Source of the DNA: Ruminococcus flavefaciens | Lineage (GTDB): Bacteria > Bacillota_A > Clostridia > Oscillospirales > Ruminococcaceae | Reading direction: 5' to 3' | DNA: 30,024 nt | Assembly: GCA_004556875.1 (NCBI GenBank) | Contig: SFFP01000002.1 | Span: 1 to 30,024, forward strand | Shown: in pieces, positions 20,942-29,231 of the stretch | How positions within the stretch are numbered: position 1 is the first letter of the stretch | Layout: each line of letters starts with the position of its first letter | Translations under genes and position numbers: made by a program | Notes under the pieces: generated by a model | The model's input: only the letters and a program-made list of their open reading frames with translations | What the model was told of the DNA's origin: nothing | Database searches by the model: none

Positions 20942-22669
20942 ATGAAAAAGACTTCATTTTTCAAAGCACTGACATCGCTTGCTGCAGCAGCACTTGCAGC
21001 AGCTGCGGTATTCCCGATAGGCGCGGGAGCTGCATGGAAACAGGTCGGTATGCTTGGCGACCTTAATAATGACGGAGGAGTCAGCGTTGCGGACCTTGTG
21101 GTGCTCTCAAAGCACCTTGCGGGCAAGGAAGGTTTAAGCTCAAAAAGTGTGTACAGCGTTTCTGCCTCTCAGAAGCTTTACATCGAAAACACAAGCGGTG
21201 TGAGGAAAGATGCCGTTATAAGCGGCGGAACTGTCCAGAAGGCTGACGTAAACCTTGACGGAGCAGTCGATATCCATGACCTTGTGATGCTGAGAAAGGG
21301 CGTTATCAGCACTAACTATAAAGAAAAAATAGTCGAGTGGGTACCTGATGCTACCACCACAACTACTACCACCACAACGACGACTACTACAACTACAACT
21401 ACCACTTCTACTACGACAACAACTACTACAGCTCCGCCAAAGAAGGACTTTATACCTGCACCTATCTATGATATGTACGGAACTCTTCCGTCACAGGGCG
21501 ATGCAAACCTCATAATCTTCTATGTGGATTTCCCTGACTGTAAGTTCGACTTTGAGCCGTCTACGGACCGCATTGAGGAAATTGCCTTTGGCGGCGAGAA
21601 TAAAGATAACAAGATGTATCCGTTTGAGAGTATGTCTGCTTTCTATTCAAGAGCTTCAAAGGGCACTATGAACCTGCAGGGCAAGGCTTACAGATATACC
21701 TGCAAGAACAGCATTAAAACCTATGAGGGCGATGTCTTTAAAGCTGACTTTACTACGGAAGTCATCAAGAATATGGACAGCCAGATAGATTACACCAAGT
21801 TTGATGCTGACGGCGACAGGATAGTTGATGCTATGCTGTTCTGCGTTCCGAGCGGAGCGGACGAGAATGAATGGTGGCCCTGCGCAGGCGCTTTCGGCGG
21901 AAGCTACTGGTCAAGATTTGACGGTATGTCTGTTGGCCACGTAATTACAGGCAATGCCGCTATAGAGTCTGACAGCAGCTATTCAAACTTTACGTCAACC
22001 TATCTCCACGAAATGGGTCACTGTATGGGACTTCCCGACTATTACCTCTATGACGTTGAGGACTTTGAGGGTATGCACGGCTCGGCAGGCTATGACCTTA
22101 TGGACGAGGCTTACTCTGACTTCAGCGCAGTTTCAAAGCTCATGCTCGGCTGGTACAGAGAAGACCAGATACAGGTCTATGACCGTTCAAAGGGCACACA
22201 GACCTTTACCCTTACCAACGGACAGACCGACGACGGAAACTGCCTGATAATCCCGTATAACGACCTTAACAGCGAATATAAGTCGGAATACTTCATACTT
22301 GAGTATAGCACACTTGAGGCTAATAACGCTCAGGTCAAGAGCCATTTCTGGTGGAGACCTACTGGAAGCGGTGTGAGAATTCATCATATCGACGCTACGG
22401 AAGCCGATGACGGCTGGCGCAAATACTTCCTGTATGAAAGCGGAAATGATGATTATACAAATAAAAATGAGGGAAGACGCTTCATAAGGCTTGTGGATGA
22501 CGGAGACAAGGATAATCTTCTCAAAGAAGGCTCTGTGGTAAACGGAAATATCAGCGGCTTCAAGTGGTATGACCAGAACGGCGGACAGACTGTGGACACA
22601 GGTCTTACAATAACTGTAGGAAAGAAAAACGGAAACAGCTATACTGTAACTGTTGCTCCTAAAAATTAA
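20942..22669 (+). CDS. Secreted M6-like metalloprotease with N-terminal dockerin
   Basis: 575 residues; AAGGGGG precedes the ATG. Signal peptide about 1-31 (ends GAGA-AW). Two dockerin calcium-binding repeats follow: GDLNNDGGVSVADLVVLSKHL (39-59) and ADVNLDGAVDIHDLVMLRKG (101-120), separated by about 41 residues, longer than the usual linker. A linker of 18 Thr, Ser and 7 Thr (138-163) leads to the protease domain, with the zinc motif HEMGHCMGLPD (His356, Glu357, His360, Asp366), as in immune inhibitor A / M6 peptidases. A second Asp-rich site DADGDRIVDAMLF precedes it. A role on a cellulosome- or amylosome-type complex, or cell-surface attachment through a cohesin, is inferred. The Wzy_C gene follows after 35 bases. 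Confidence 0.9.
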   Translation: MKKTSFFKALTSLAAAALAAAAVFPIGAGAAWKQVGMLGDLNNDGGVSVADLVVLSKHLAGKEGLSSKSVYSVSASQKLYIENTSGVRKDAVISGGTVQKADVNLDGAVDIHDLVMLRKGVISTNYKEKIVEWVPDATTTTTTTTTTTTTTTTTTSTTTTTTTAPPKKDFIPAPIYDMYGTLPSQGDANLIIFYVDFPDCKFDFEPSTDRIEEIAFGGENKDNKMYPFESMSAFYSRASKGTMNLQGKAYRYTCKNSIKTYEGDVFKADFTTEVIKNMDSQIDYTKFDADGDRIVDAMLFCVPSGADENEWWPCAGAFGGSYWSRFDGMSVGHVITGNAAIESDSSYSNFTSTYLHEMGHCMGLPDYYLYDVEDFEGMHGSAGYDLMDEAYSDFSAVSKLMLGWYREDQIQVYDRSKGTQTFTLTNGQTDDGNCLIIPYNDLNSEYKSEYFILEYSTLEANNAQVKSHFWWRPTGSGVRIHHIDATEADDGWRKYFLYESGNDDYTNKNEGRRFIRLVDDGDKDNLLKEGSVVNGNISGFKWYDQNGGQTVDTGLTITVGKKNGNSYTVTVAPKN

Positions 22670-22704
22670 ATCTGCATAAACTGCAGGAAGGAAAGAATCA
22701 AAAC

Positions 22705-24159
22705 ATGGCAAAAACATTATTTAAATCATCTGATAAATCAAACTTTATTCTCAATATGACTGAGGAACAGTATTCAAAACTGGCTTCAAGAGGACTTTTT
22801 GCGGCAATGCTGATGACTCCTCTTTTCACCCTTGCACCTGAGATAACGGATAAGATAAGCTATACTGCTTCGGCAGGCGGACTTTTAGTCGGCGGCGTTA
22901 TAGCTATGATAATCGCGCTGATAGGTCTTATCAAAAAGTTTATCGGCAAATGGAGCGCAGTACCTGTATGTGCTATGGGCATCATGGTGCTGTGGGGAGT
23001 TATATCCCTTATAAAAGGCTGCGATATTACGATCTCGTTTTACGGATATCCCGAAAGAGGAGAGGGACTTCTTGCTGTGATCTTTTATTTCTGCTTCTTT
23101 GTTTCAGCTGCGGCGCTGAAGAAAGAAACGGCTGTAAGGACTATCCTTGACGGCGTTGTTGCCGTGGGAATTATCAACAGTATCGTTGCTGTTATACAGG
23201 TCTTTGCAGAGAAGCTGACTCATTACAGACTTGCACTTGATGACCAGATAAATGCTGCTTCAGGACTTTCAACATCTCCGCTGTTCCTTGCTATGGTGCT
23301 TACGCTTTCACTTACTGCGGCACTTGTTGGCTTTGTTACATCTGAGAGCAAAATGCGCAGGACAGTGTTCATATGCGCTGCTGTACTGTTCTCATTTGTT
23401 ATGATGTTCACCTATTCCTTCATCGGATTCTGCGGACTTGCACTTGCATTAATTATAGCTGCTGCTGCAGTATTTGCATTGAAAGCTCCGAAAAAGCGCC
23501 TTGTATGTCTGCCTGTAAGCCTTATATCTGCCGCAGCTGCAATAGCTATCGTATTCAGCGGCGTAATAGGCAATATCAATTCGTACAGACTTTATGACGG
23601 AAGAATACTCTGGTGGACAGACTCTTACAGAAGAGCATCTGCATCGTCTATGTATGACCCTAAAGAAGTGGATATAGATGATACCTTTGATGTGTATTCC
23701 TATCTCAACAAGAAGAGCATAGAGGTCATAAAGGTCAATCCTGCTTTCGGAACAGGTCCTGAACAGCTTGTTCTCGCTCTGCTCAATTTTGAAAAAGATA
23801 TACCTGAGAATATGACACTTGCGGACTTTATAATAAGCAAAGATAATTTAGGTGCATTCGATAAGGTATACAATGAATATCTTTATGTAGCTGCCACAAG
23901 AGGTGTGCCTTCGGCTATTGCTTTGATAGCTGCACTTATCGCTGCTGTCGTGCTTGGCTATAAGTCTTACCGCAAGAGAAAGACCTCTGAGGCGTTTACG
24001 GTATTTGCACTGACACTGTGCGGCGTACTGATATTCCTCATAGGCTGCAGCAGTATCCCTTATGCACCTGTCTTCTGGACAATAGCAGGTGCAGCCTGTG
24101 CCGAAATTATCACCGATAAGGAGAAAAAGGCACAGAAGAAAATGGCAAAGAAAAAATAA
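22705..24159 (+). CDS. O-antigen ligase / polymerase family (Wzy_C) membrane protein
   Basis: 484 residues with about eleven predicted membrane helices and a large extracytoplasmic loop near 290-400. Family marks are FYGYPERGEGLL after the third helix (the Gly-x-x-Arg-x-Glu-Gly motif), NPAFGTGPEQL in the loop, and YNEYLYVAATRGVPSA, the conserved Asn-Glu-Tyr-Leu segment before the last helices. Such enzymes transfer or polymerise undecaprenyl-linked glycans onto acceptors, and some glycosylate proteins. The gene is 35 bases after the dockerin protease on the same strand, and no terminator separates them; the threonine-rich linker would be a plausible glycan acceptor, but this is inference. The C-terminus is Lys-rich. 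Confidence 0.82.
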   Translation: MAKTLFKSSDKSNFILNMTEEQYSKLASRGLFAAMLMTPLFTLAPEITDKISYTASAGGLLVGGVIAMIIALIGLIKKFIGKWSAVPVCAMGIMVLWGVISLIKGCDITISFYGYPERGEGLLAVIFYFCFFVSAAALKKETAVRTILDGVVAVGIINSIVAVIQVFAEKLTHYRLALDDQINAASGLSTSPLFLAMVLTLSLTAALVGFVTSESKMRRTVFICAAVLFSFVMMFTYSFIGFCGLALALIIAAAAVFALKAPKKRLVCLPVSLISAAAAIAIVFSGVIGNINSYRLYDGRILWWTDSYRRASASSMYDPKEVDIDDTFDVYSYLNKKSIEVIKVNPAFGTGPEQLVLALLNFEKDIPENMTLADFIISKDNLGAFDKVYNEYLYVAATRGVPSAIALIAALIAAVVLGYKSYRKRKTSEAFTVFALTLCGVLIFLIGCSSIPYAPVFWTIAGAACAEIITDKEKKAQKKMAKKK

Positions 24160-24171
24160 TGATTTTTAACA

Positions 24172-24206
24172 AATAGCCTGAGAGACTGACTCTCAGGCTA
24201 TTATTT
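24172..24206 (+). terminator. Terminator-like hairpin after the Wzy_C gene
   Basis: A 13-bp perfect stem AATAGCCTGAGAG / CTCTCAGGCTATT with loop ACTGA; the following T run is short. Confidence 0.7.
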
Positions 24207-24262
24207 CGCGATTTATAGAGGTTTGACAGGTGTAAATGTAAGTGGATGCTAACAAAAAACCC

Positions 24263-24290
24263 TTGATTTTTCACATGGATATGGTAAAAT
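24263..24290 (+). promoter_or_regulatory. Promoter of the ferredoxin gene
   Basis: TTGATT (24263-24268), 16-base spacer, TAAAAT (24285-24290) with an upstream TGG. Confidence 0.65.
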
Positions 24291-24343
24291 GTAATTAACG
24301 TGGAGCAGGCAAGCTCCCCGAATAACCACGGAGGTGTATGTAT

Positions 24344-24514
24344 ATGGCATATATTATTTCTGATGATTGTGTAAGCTGCGGCGCTTGCGCTGGAGAGTGC
24401 CCTGTAGGCGCTATCTCTGAGGGTGACGGCAAGTACGTTATCGATGCAGACGCTTGCGTTGAGTGCGGTGCTTGTGCAGGCGTATGTCCTGTTGGCGCTC
24501 CAAACGCTGAGTAA
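24344..24514 (+). CDS. 2[4Fe-4S] clostridial-type ferredoxin
   Basis: 56 residues. GGAGG lies 9 bases before the ATG at 24344 (an in-frame ATG at 24338 is only 3 bases away from it). Two cluster motifs of the form Cys-x2-Cys-x2-Cys-x3-Cys-Pro are present: Cys9, 12, 15, 19 and Cys38, 41, 44, 48, in an internally duplicated sequence (CVSCGACAGECPVGAI and CVECGACAGVCPVGAP). It is a small soluble electron carrier for pyruvate:ferredoxin oxidoreductase, hydrogenase or Rnf-type systems. It is monocistronic with its own promoter and terminator. Confidence 0.96.
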   Translation: MAYIISDDCVSCGACAGECPVGAISEGDGKYVIDADACVECGACAGVCPVGAPNAE

Positions 24515-24525
24515 TCAAAAAAGCG

Positions 24526-24561
24526 TAAGCAGTTCCTTATAGTGGAACTGCTTATTTTTTT
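24526..24561 (+). terminator. Terminator after the ferredoxin gene, probably bidirectional
   Basis: TAAGCAGTTCC, loop TTATAGT, GGAACTGCTTA, then seven T. On the minus strand the stem is followed by CGC and six T, so it can also end the convergent DUF1540 gene. Confidence 0.88.
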
Positions 24562-24570
24562 ACCTTTTTT

Positions 24571-24753
24571 TCACTGACAGCAGCCTGAGCGCTTTACGAA
24601 AGAGTTGCAGTCGGTACATTCGGGAACTGTGGGATCATCTTCGTGTGTTCCCACCGAAATGCAGTCAAGAGAACAGTAATTCTCTGAGACAAGGTTGTGG
24701 CGGCATTGTGATACATCACATTTTATGCTCTTGTTTTTCTTCATTTCTTCCAT
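24571..24753 (-). CDS. DUF1540 small cysteine-rich protein
   Basis: 60 residues; GGAG lies 8 bases before the ATG. Eight cysteines (12, 17, 27, 31, 46, 49, 58, 59) in the order KCDVSQCRHN, YCSLDC, CTDC and CC fit the DUF1540 pattern, a small metal-binding (probably zinc) fold common in Clostridia. A function has not been established. The gene is convergent with ferredoxin and divergent from the acidic membrane protein. Confidence 0.82.
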   Translation of the reverse strand: MEEMKKNKSIKCDVSQCRHNLVSENYCSLDCISVGTHEDDPTVPECTDCNSFVKRSGCCQ

Positions 24754-24868
24754 GATAACATCTCCAATATATATTATATCGTCCGAAGGGACAATAGTAT
24801 TATTGGCGGATATTTATGAATTATTCGTGATAAATTTATTACAGCATGAATACAAAACGGAAGAAATA

Positions 24869-24897
24869 TTGACTTTTGAAAATGTTTGTGATAATAT
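24869..24897 (+). promoter_or_regulatory. Putative promoter of the acidic membrane protein
   Basis: TTGACT (24869-24874), 17-base spacer, TAATAT (24892-24897). A hairpin CATTAAG/CTTAATG (24900-24927) lies at the expected start of the transcript. Confidence 0.45.
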
Positions 24898-24950
24898 TAT
24901 CATTAAGGAGTCTGAGGCTTCTTAATGATATTTCTATGGAGGGGATCAGT

Positions 24951-26891
24951 ATGTTTAAAAATGATCAGAATAATGGCTTCGACAATTCTCAGTTCGATGC
25001 AGCTATGAGCGCTTCGGGCGTTGAGAATGTAACCAAAAAGAGCAAGGGCAAAAAAGCAGCGCTTATCGGGGGTATTTCTGCTGCTGTTGTCGTAGGCGGC
25101 AGTGCTGCGGCTTACGGTCTGTCTGATACAGTTAAAAATCAGGTAAAGCTCAGAATGAGCAAGCCTGAAAAGCATTACGCATGGGTAACTGAGAAAAACT
25201 CAGAGAGCCTCGGTGAGATACTCAGCGAAAACTATAAGAAGAGACTCGATAACTATAAAAAGGGCGCAGACATCGATTTCTCTGTATATTATGAGGCAAA
25301 TGACAATGTCAAGGATATGATTATCGATGAGATGTTCGGCGATGCTGACAGCGATGGAACCCAAAAAATCAGCGATGTTATCAAGAATATCAATAAGTTC
25401 TCTGTCTCAGGAAATGTCAAGAGCAAGAGCGGCAAGGTAAACTCTAATTTCGGAATTGATCTTGATGATGACCGCATTGTAAGCCTTGATGCTGTAATGG
25501 ATACAGACGCAATGGACTATTTCTTCCGCGTTCCTGAGCTTAAAGAAAAGTGGATCGGCACTGAACTTTCAAGTGTTGAGGACATGATCGGTTCAGAGTC
25601 TGTAAATATGTTCAGGGATATAATGAAAGATCCTGCTTCCTTCCTTTCACCTGAGGAGCTTGAAGAGGAAGTAAACAAGTATGCAGGCGTATGGTCAAGC
25701 TTTGTAAGCGATGTTCAGCTTGAAAAGAAAGAGGAAATAGACATCTGCGATATTTCCGTAAACTATACAGTTGCTACTGTTGAACTCAACGACAAGGATC
25801 TTGACAAGCTTGAGCTTGAATTCCTCAAGGAACTGAAGAAAGATGATATTATCAGGGGTATCGTTGTTGATAAGCTCAAGGTAGTCGATGATGAGGACTA
25901 TGAGGACGATATCCAGTCTGAGATAGATGATGTCAAGGAAGATCTTGACGAAAATGACTATGATAAGGATACTGTTATCGCTATAGATACATATATCGAC
26001 GCTACAGGTACTATCCGCGGTCTCGGCATTGACGTTGACGATGAGCAGACATATATGGTCATCGGTAAGGACGGCGACAGCATCAGAGGCGAAATTAAGG
26101 TTACTGATGATGAAGGCGAAGTTCCTTTATCTGTAAAGCTCACAGCTGAGGAAAACGGCAAGAAGTACAGCGGAGATATTACAATAAACTACACCGAATA
26201 CTCATACAAAGATGATGAGGACGTTGAAAATGAAGCAGTTGTAAAGTTTGACGACTTTGAGATCGTAAACGAGGAAAAGTGCTATGTAAACGGTACTGTT
26301 GCTATAAATATTCCTGAGACAGATCCTATCGACATCGTTCTCAGCTCAGACGGCAAGGAACAGGATGTAAACTTTACTATCCGCGCTGATGGTGAGGATT
26401 ACGGCAATATCGGAATAAAGTATTCTGTAAACTACGGCGTTGACGTTGATATCCCTGATAAGAGCGATGCTGTTATGGTAGATGTTGAAGAGCTTAACGA
26501 TTTTGATTTCGATGATTACGTTACAAGCGATGAGATCAGCGAGTTCATCAAGTCAAGACTTGAAAAGATCGGCTTTGATAAGGAAATGGCTGAAAGAGTC
26601 GCAGAAAGCGTTGAGGACGACATTTACGGAAGCGGAAGCGGCTCGTCATGGGACGATGATGATTTTGACTTTGACGACGATGAAGACTTCGATTGGGACG
26701 ATGATGAAGATTTCGACTGGGACGATGACGACGAGGATATCATCGGCGGTTCATCAAGCGCAGATTTTGAGTTTGACCCTGATATGTACAAGTATGAGGA
26801 CTATAAGGACTTCATGACTGAGGACGAATTTAACGAATTCGTTGATGAAATGAAAAAATATTACGAGGAGTACGAAAAGAAAGCTTCGTAA
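24951..26891 (+). CDS. Membrane-anchored acidic protein with Asp-rich C-terminal repeats
   Basis: 646 residues from the ATG at 24951, preceded by GGAGGGG; an open frame to 24876 lacks a site. A short cytoplasmic N-terminus and Lys cluster are followed by one Gly/Ala-rich membrane helix (about 36-57). The remainder is extracytoplasmic and very acidic, with repeated beta-rich segments (for example ADIDFSVYYEANDNVKDMI and SGDITINYTEY). Near residues 567-598 it has tandem acidic units of the type DEDFDWDDD, which could bind calcium or other cations. I do not recognise a characterised family. It is monocistronic and carries about 12 GATC sites, unlike its neighbours. Confidence 0.8.
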   Translation: MFKNDQNNGFDNSQFDAAMSASGVENVTKKSKGKKAALIGGISAAVVVGGSAAAYGLSDTVKNQVKLRMSKPEKHYAWVTEKNSESLGEILSENYKKRLDNYKKGADIDFSVYYEANDNVKDMIIDEMFGDADSDGTQKISDVIKNINKFSVSGNVKSKSGKVNSNFGIDLDDDRIVSLDAVMDTDAMDYFFRVPELKEKWIGTELSSVEDMIGSESVNMFRDIMKDPASFLSPEELEEEVNKYAGVWSSFVSDVQLEKKEEIDICDISVNYTVATVELNDKDLDKLELEFLKELKKDDIIRGIVVDKLKVVDDEDYEDDIQSEIDDVKEDLDENDYDKDTVIAIDTYIDATGTIRGLGIDVDDEQTYMVIGKDGDSIRGEIKVTDDEGEVPLSVKLTAEENGKKYSGDITINYTEYSYKDDEDVENEAVVKFDDFEIVNEEKCYVNGTVAINIPETDPIDIVLSSDGKEQDVNFTIRADGEDYGNIGIKYSVNYGVDVDIPDKSDAVMVDVEELNDFDFDDYVTSDEISEFIKSRLEKIGFDKEMAERVAESVEDDIYGSGSGSSWDDDDFDFDDDEDFDWDDDEDFDWDDDDEDIIGGSSSADFEFDPDMYKYEDYKDFMTEDEFNEFVDEMKKYYEEYEKKAS

Positions 26892-26912
26892 TAAAAACAG
26901 ATAAAGCACAAT

Positions 26913-26946
26913 GCCCCGAAGCGGAAAACTTCGGGGCGTTTTTTTC
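26913..26946 (+). terminator. Rho-independent terminator after the acidic membrane protein
   Basis: GCCCCGAAG, loop CGGAAAA, CTTCGGGGC, then G and at least seven T. Confidence 0.93.
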
Positions 26947-26955
26947 TTTGAGCAT

Positions 26956-26986
26956 AAAAAAGGGGGGCGATGATGACATCGTCCCC
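26956..26986 (-). terminator. Rho-independent terminator after coaBC
   Basis: Minus strand: GGGGACGATG, TCAT, CATCGCCCC(CC), then six T. It lies 7 bases beyond the coaBC stop codon. Confidence 0.88.
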
Positions 26987-26993
26987 TTTGCTT

Positions 26994-28193
26994 TTACTTT
27001 TTATCAGCTAAGCTTTTCAGCTTTGAAAGTATTATATTTGCGGCATCAAATTTGGACATAAGCTCCATTTCCTCGTCGCCGTCCTTAGTTATCATGGTGA
27101 TGATATTGGTATCAGTGCCGAAGCCTGCACCTGCGCTTCTGATAGAGTTAGCGCATATCATATCGCAGTTTTTCTTGGTAAGCTTTTTTCGTGAATTCTC
27201 GATAACGTTGTCGGTCTCCATAGAGAAGCCGCATATTACCTGTCCGTCACGGCGGTTTTCACCGATATATTTGAGGATATCAGTGGTGCGTTTTAGAGCT
27301 ATGCTCATATCATCGTCTGACTTCTTTATCTTGCTGTCGGCAGTAGTCACAGGAGTATAATCTGCAACTGCGGCGGCTTTTATAACGATATCAGTCTCGT
27401 CAAGGCGTTCTTTTACTGCGTTGAACATATCCTCTGCGGACTTTACAGGAACAACATTCACGAACATTGGCGGCTCTACATCAGTGTGTGCCGCAACTAC
27501 GGTAACATCTGCACCGCGGAGCATAGCGGCTCTTGCAAGGGCAAAGCCCATTTTTCCGCTTGAATGGTTGGTGATAAACCTTACGGGGTCGATACTCTCA
27601 CGGGTAGCGCCTGCGGTAACGAGTACGCGCTTGCCTGCGAGGTCTTTTTCAAAAGCGGCTTCGCGGACGATGTATTCAAGGAGAGTCTCCTCGTCGGGGA
27701 GCTTTCCGTCACCGATATCGCGGTTTGCGAGCATACCTCTTACAGGCTCGACTATCTCATAGCCGAACTTCTTCAGCTTTTCGATATTATCCTGAACTAT
27801 CGGATTATGGAACATATTATGGTTCATTGCAGGTGCGATTATCTTTTTGCAGGTGCAAGCCATAACAGTAGTCGTCAGCATATCATCGGCAATACCGTTT
27901 GCTATCTTGCCGATAATGTTAGCAGAAGCAGGTGCTATCATGACAACATCGGCTTTCTTGGCAATAGAAACGTGTTCTACGCTGTATTCAAAGTTGCGGT
28001 CGAAGGTGTCTATAAGGCACTTGTGCTGAGTAAGAGTCTCAAATGTGAGCGGATGAACAAAGTTGAGTGAATTCGGAGTCATAGCAACATGGACATCTGC
28101 ACCGAGCTTTGTGAGCATACGTGCAAGATTGCATATCTTGTATACGGCAATAGAGCCTGTAACTCCGAGTAAAACGGTTTTTCCTGTAAGCAT
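26994..28193 (-). CDS. coaBC: Bifunctional phosphopantothenoylcysteine decarboxylase / phosphopantothenate-cysteine ligase (CoaBC)
   Basis: 399 residues from the ATG at 28193, with AAGGAAG 8 bases upstream. It carries out two steps of coenzyme A synthesis. The N-terminal FMN-dependent CoaC domain (1-180) shows GVTGSIAVYK, the catalytic His in SVEHVSIAKKAD (His74), MIAPASANIIGKIANGIADD and APAMNHNM. The C-terminal CoaB domain (from about 187) shows LVTAGATRESIDPVRFITNHSSGKMG and AAAVADYTP. In the substrate-clamp motif, usually LACGDxGxGRM with an active-site Cys (Cys158 in E. coli Dfp), this protein reads LANRDIGDGKL, so the Cys is Asn157. It is the last gene of the isochorismatase-ldhA-coaBC operon. 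Confidence 0.93.
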   Translation of the reverse strand: MLTGKTVLLGVTGSIAVYKICNLARMLTKLGADVHVAMTPNSLNFVHPLTFETLTQHKCLIDTFDRNFEYSVEHVSIAKKADVVMIAPASANIIGKIANGIADDMLTTTVMACTCKKIIAPAMNHNMFHNPIVQDNIEKLKKFGYEIVEPVRGMLANRDIGDGKLPDEETLLEYIVREAAFEKDLAGKRVLVTAGATRESIDPVRFITNHSSGKMGFALARAAMLRGADVTVVAAHTDVEPPMFVNVVPVKSAEDMFNAVKERLDETDIVIKAAAVADYTPVTTADSKIKKSDDDMSIALKRTTDILKYIGENRRDGQVICGFSMETDNVIENSRKKLTKKNCDMICANSIRSAGAGFGTDTNIITMITKDGDEEMELMSKFDAANIILSKLKSLADKK

Positions 28194-28206
28194 GGCAAAC
28201 GCTTCC

Positions 28207-29187
28207 TTATATGTGTAGTTCGTTAGCACACTCTTCGCCCTTATGGCAGGCGATGATGTTGCTGACGGTAGTTTCAGCGATATTGCTGAGAGCTTCCTCG
28301 GTGAGGAAAGCCTGATGTGAGGTAACGATAACATTAGGCATTGAGATAAGACGTGCAAGGGTATCGTCTGCGATGATGTGACCTGAGAAGTCCTGGAAGA
28401 AAACGTCAGCTTCTTCCTCGTATACATCGAGACAAGCCGCGCCTATCTTACGAGCCTTTATGCCTTCGAGGAGCGCTTCTGCATCAATGAGAGCGCCTCG
28501 CGAGGTATTTATTATAACTACGCCTTTTTTCAGCTTTTCCACGGACTTATCGTCTATAAGGTGGTAAGTTTCTTCTGTCAGCGGACAGTGGAATGAGATG
28601 ATATCACTTCTGCTGAAAAGCTCGTCAAGCTCAACATACTCGATATCGCTGTCTTTGGCAGGGAACTTGTCATAGGCAATGACGTTCATACCGAAGCCGC
28701 GGCAGATATTGATGAATATGCGTCCTATCTTACCTGTACCCACAACACCTACGGTCTTGCCGTGAAGGTCAAAGCCTGTAAGTCCGTTTAGCGAGAAGTT
28801 ATGGTCTCTTGTGCGGATATAGGCTTTGTGAACGCGGCGGATAGATGTGAGGAGCAGGGCCATTGCGTGTTCTGCGACTGCATAGGGTGAGTAAGCAGGA
28901 ACGCTTACAACTCTCAGTTTGCCCTTTGCGTACTTGATATCAACGTTGTTGTAGCCTGCACATCGGAGCGCAAGTATCTTTACTCCGAGCTCACAGAGCT
29001 TATCTATGACAGCGGCATTTACCGTGTCGTTTACGAATACGCAGGCGGCTTCACAGCCCTTTGCAAGCTCAGCAGTGTCCTCGTTGAGCTTAGTCTCATA
29101 GAACTTGAAACAGATATGGTTTTCCTTACCGAATTTCTCGAATGAAGGAGTATCATATGGCTTTGTGTCGAAAAAAGCGACTTTCAT
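28207..29187 (-). CDS. ldhA: D-lactate dehydrogenase (2-hydroxyacid dehydrogenase family)
   Basis: 326 residues, close in sequence to E. coli LdhA along its whole length (ALRCAGYNNVDI, VPAYSPYAVAEHAMALLL, NFSLNGLTGFDLHGKT). It reduces pyruvate to D-lactate with NADH. The Rossmann motif is GVVGTGKIG (150-155) with Asp173 selecting NAD. Catalytic residues are Arg230 (INTSRGALID), a Glu in LDVYEEE (257-259) and His291 (TSHQAFLT). GGAAAGG lies upstream of the ATG. Second gene of a leftward operon, 44 bases after the isochorismatase gene and 13 bases before coaBC. Confidence 0.9.
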   Translation of the reverse strand: MKVAFFDTKPYDTPSFEKFGKENHICFKFYETKLNEDTAELAKGCEAACVFVNDTVNAAVIDKLCELGVKILALRCAGYNNVDIKYAKGKLRVVSVPAYSPYAVAEHAMALLLTSIRRVHKAYIRTRDHNFSLNGLTGFDLHGKTVGVVGTGKIGRIFINICRGFGMNVIAYDKFPAKDSDIEYVELDELFSRSDIISFHCPLTEETYHLIDDKSVEKLKKGVVIINTSRGALIDAEALLEGIKARKIGAACLDVYEEEADVFFQDFSGHIIADDTLARLISMPNVIVTSHQAFLTEEALSNIAETTVSNIIACHKGEECANELHI

Positions 29188-29231
29188 GGTAATTTACCTT
29201 TCCTTATCATGGTACTGCATTATATCAGTTT

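Noticed and set aside
21355..21432. ACN-triplet array as a possible tandem-repeat or CRISPR-like element
   Set aside because: It encodes the poly-threonine linker of the dockerin protease; units are three bases and there are no spacers.
26994..28427. Longer CoaBC frame with an extra N-terminal 78 residues
   Set aside because: The extension lies inside ldhA on the same strand in another frame, and the ATG at 28193 has a good ribosome binding site and matches the family start.
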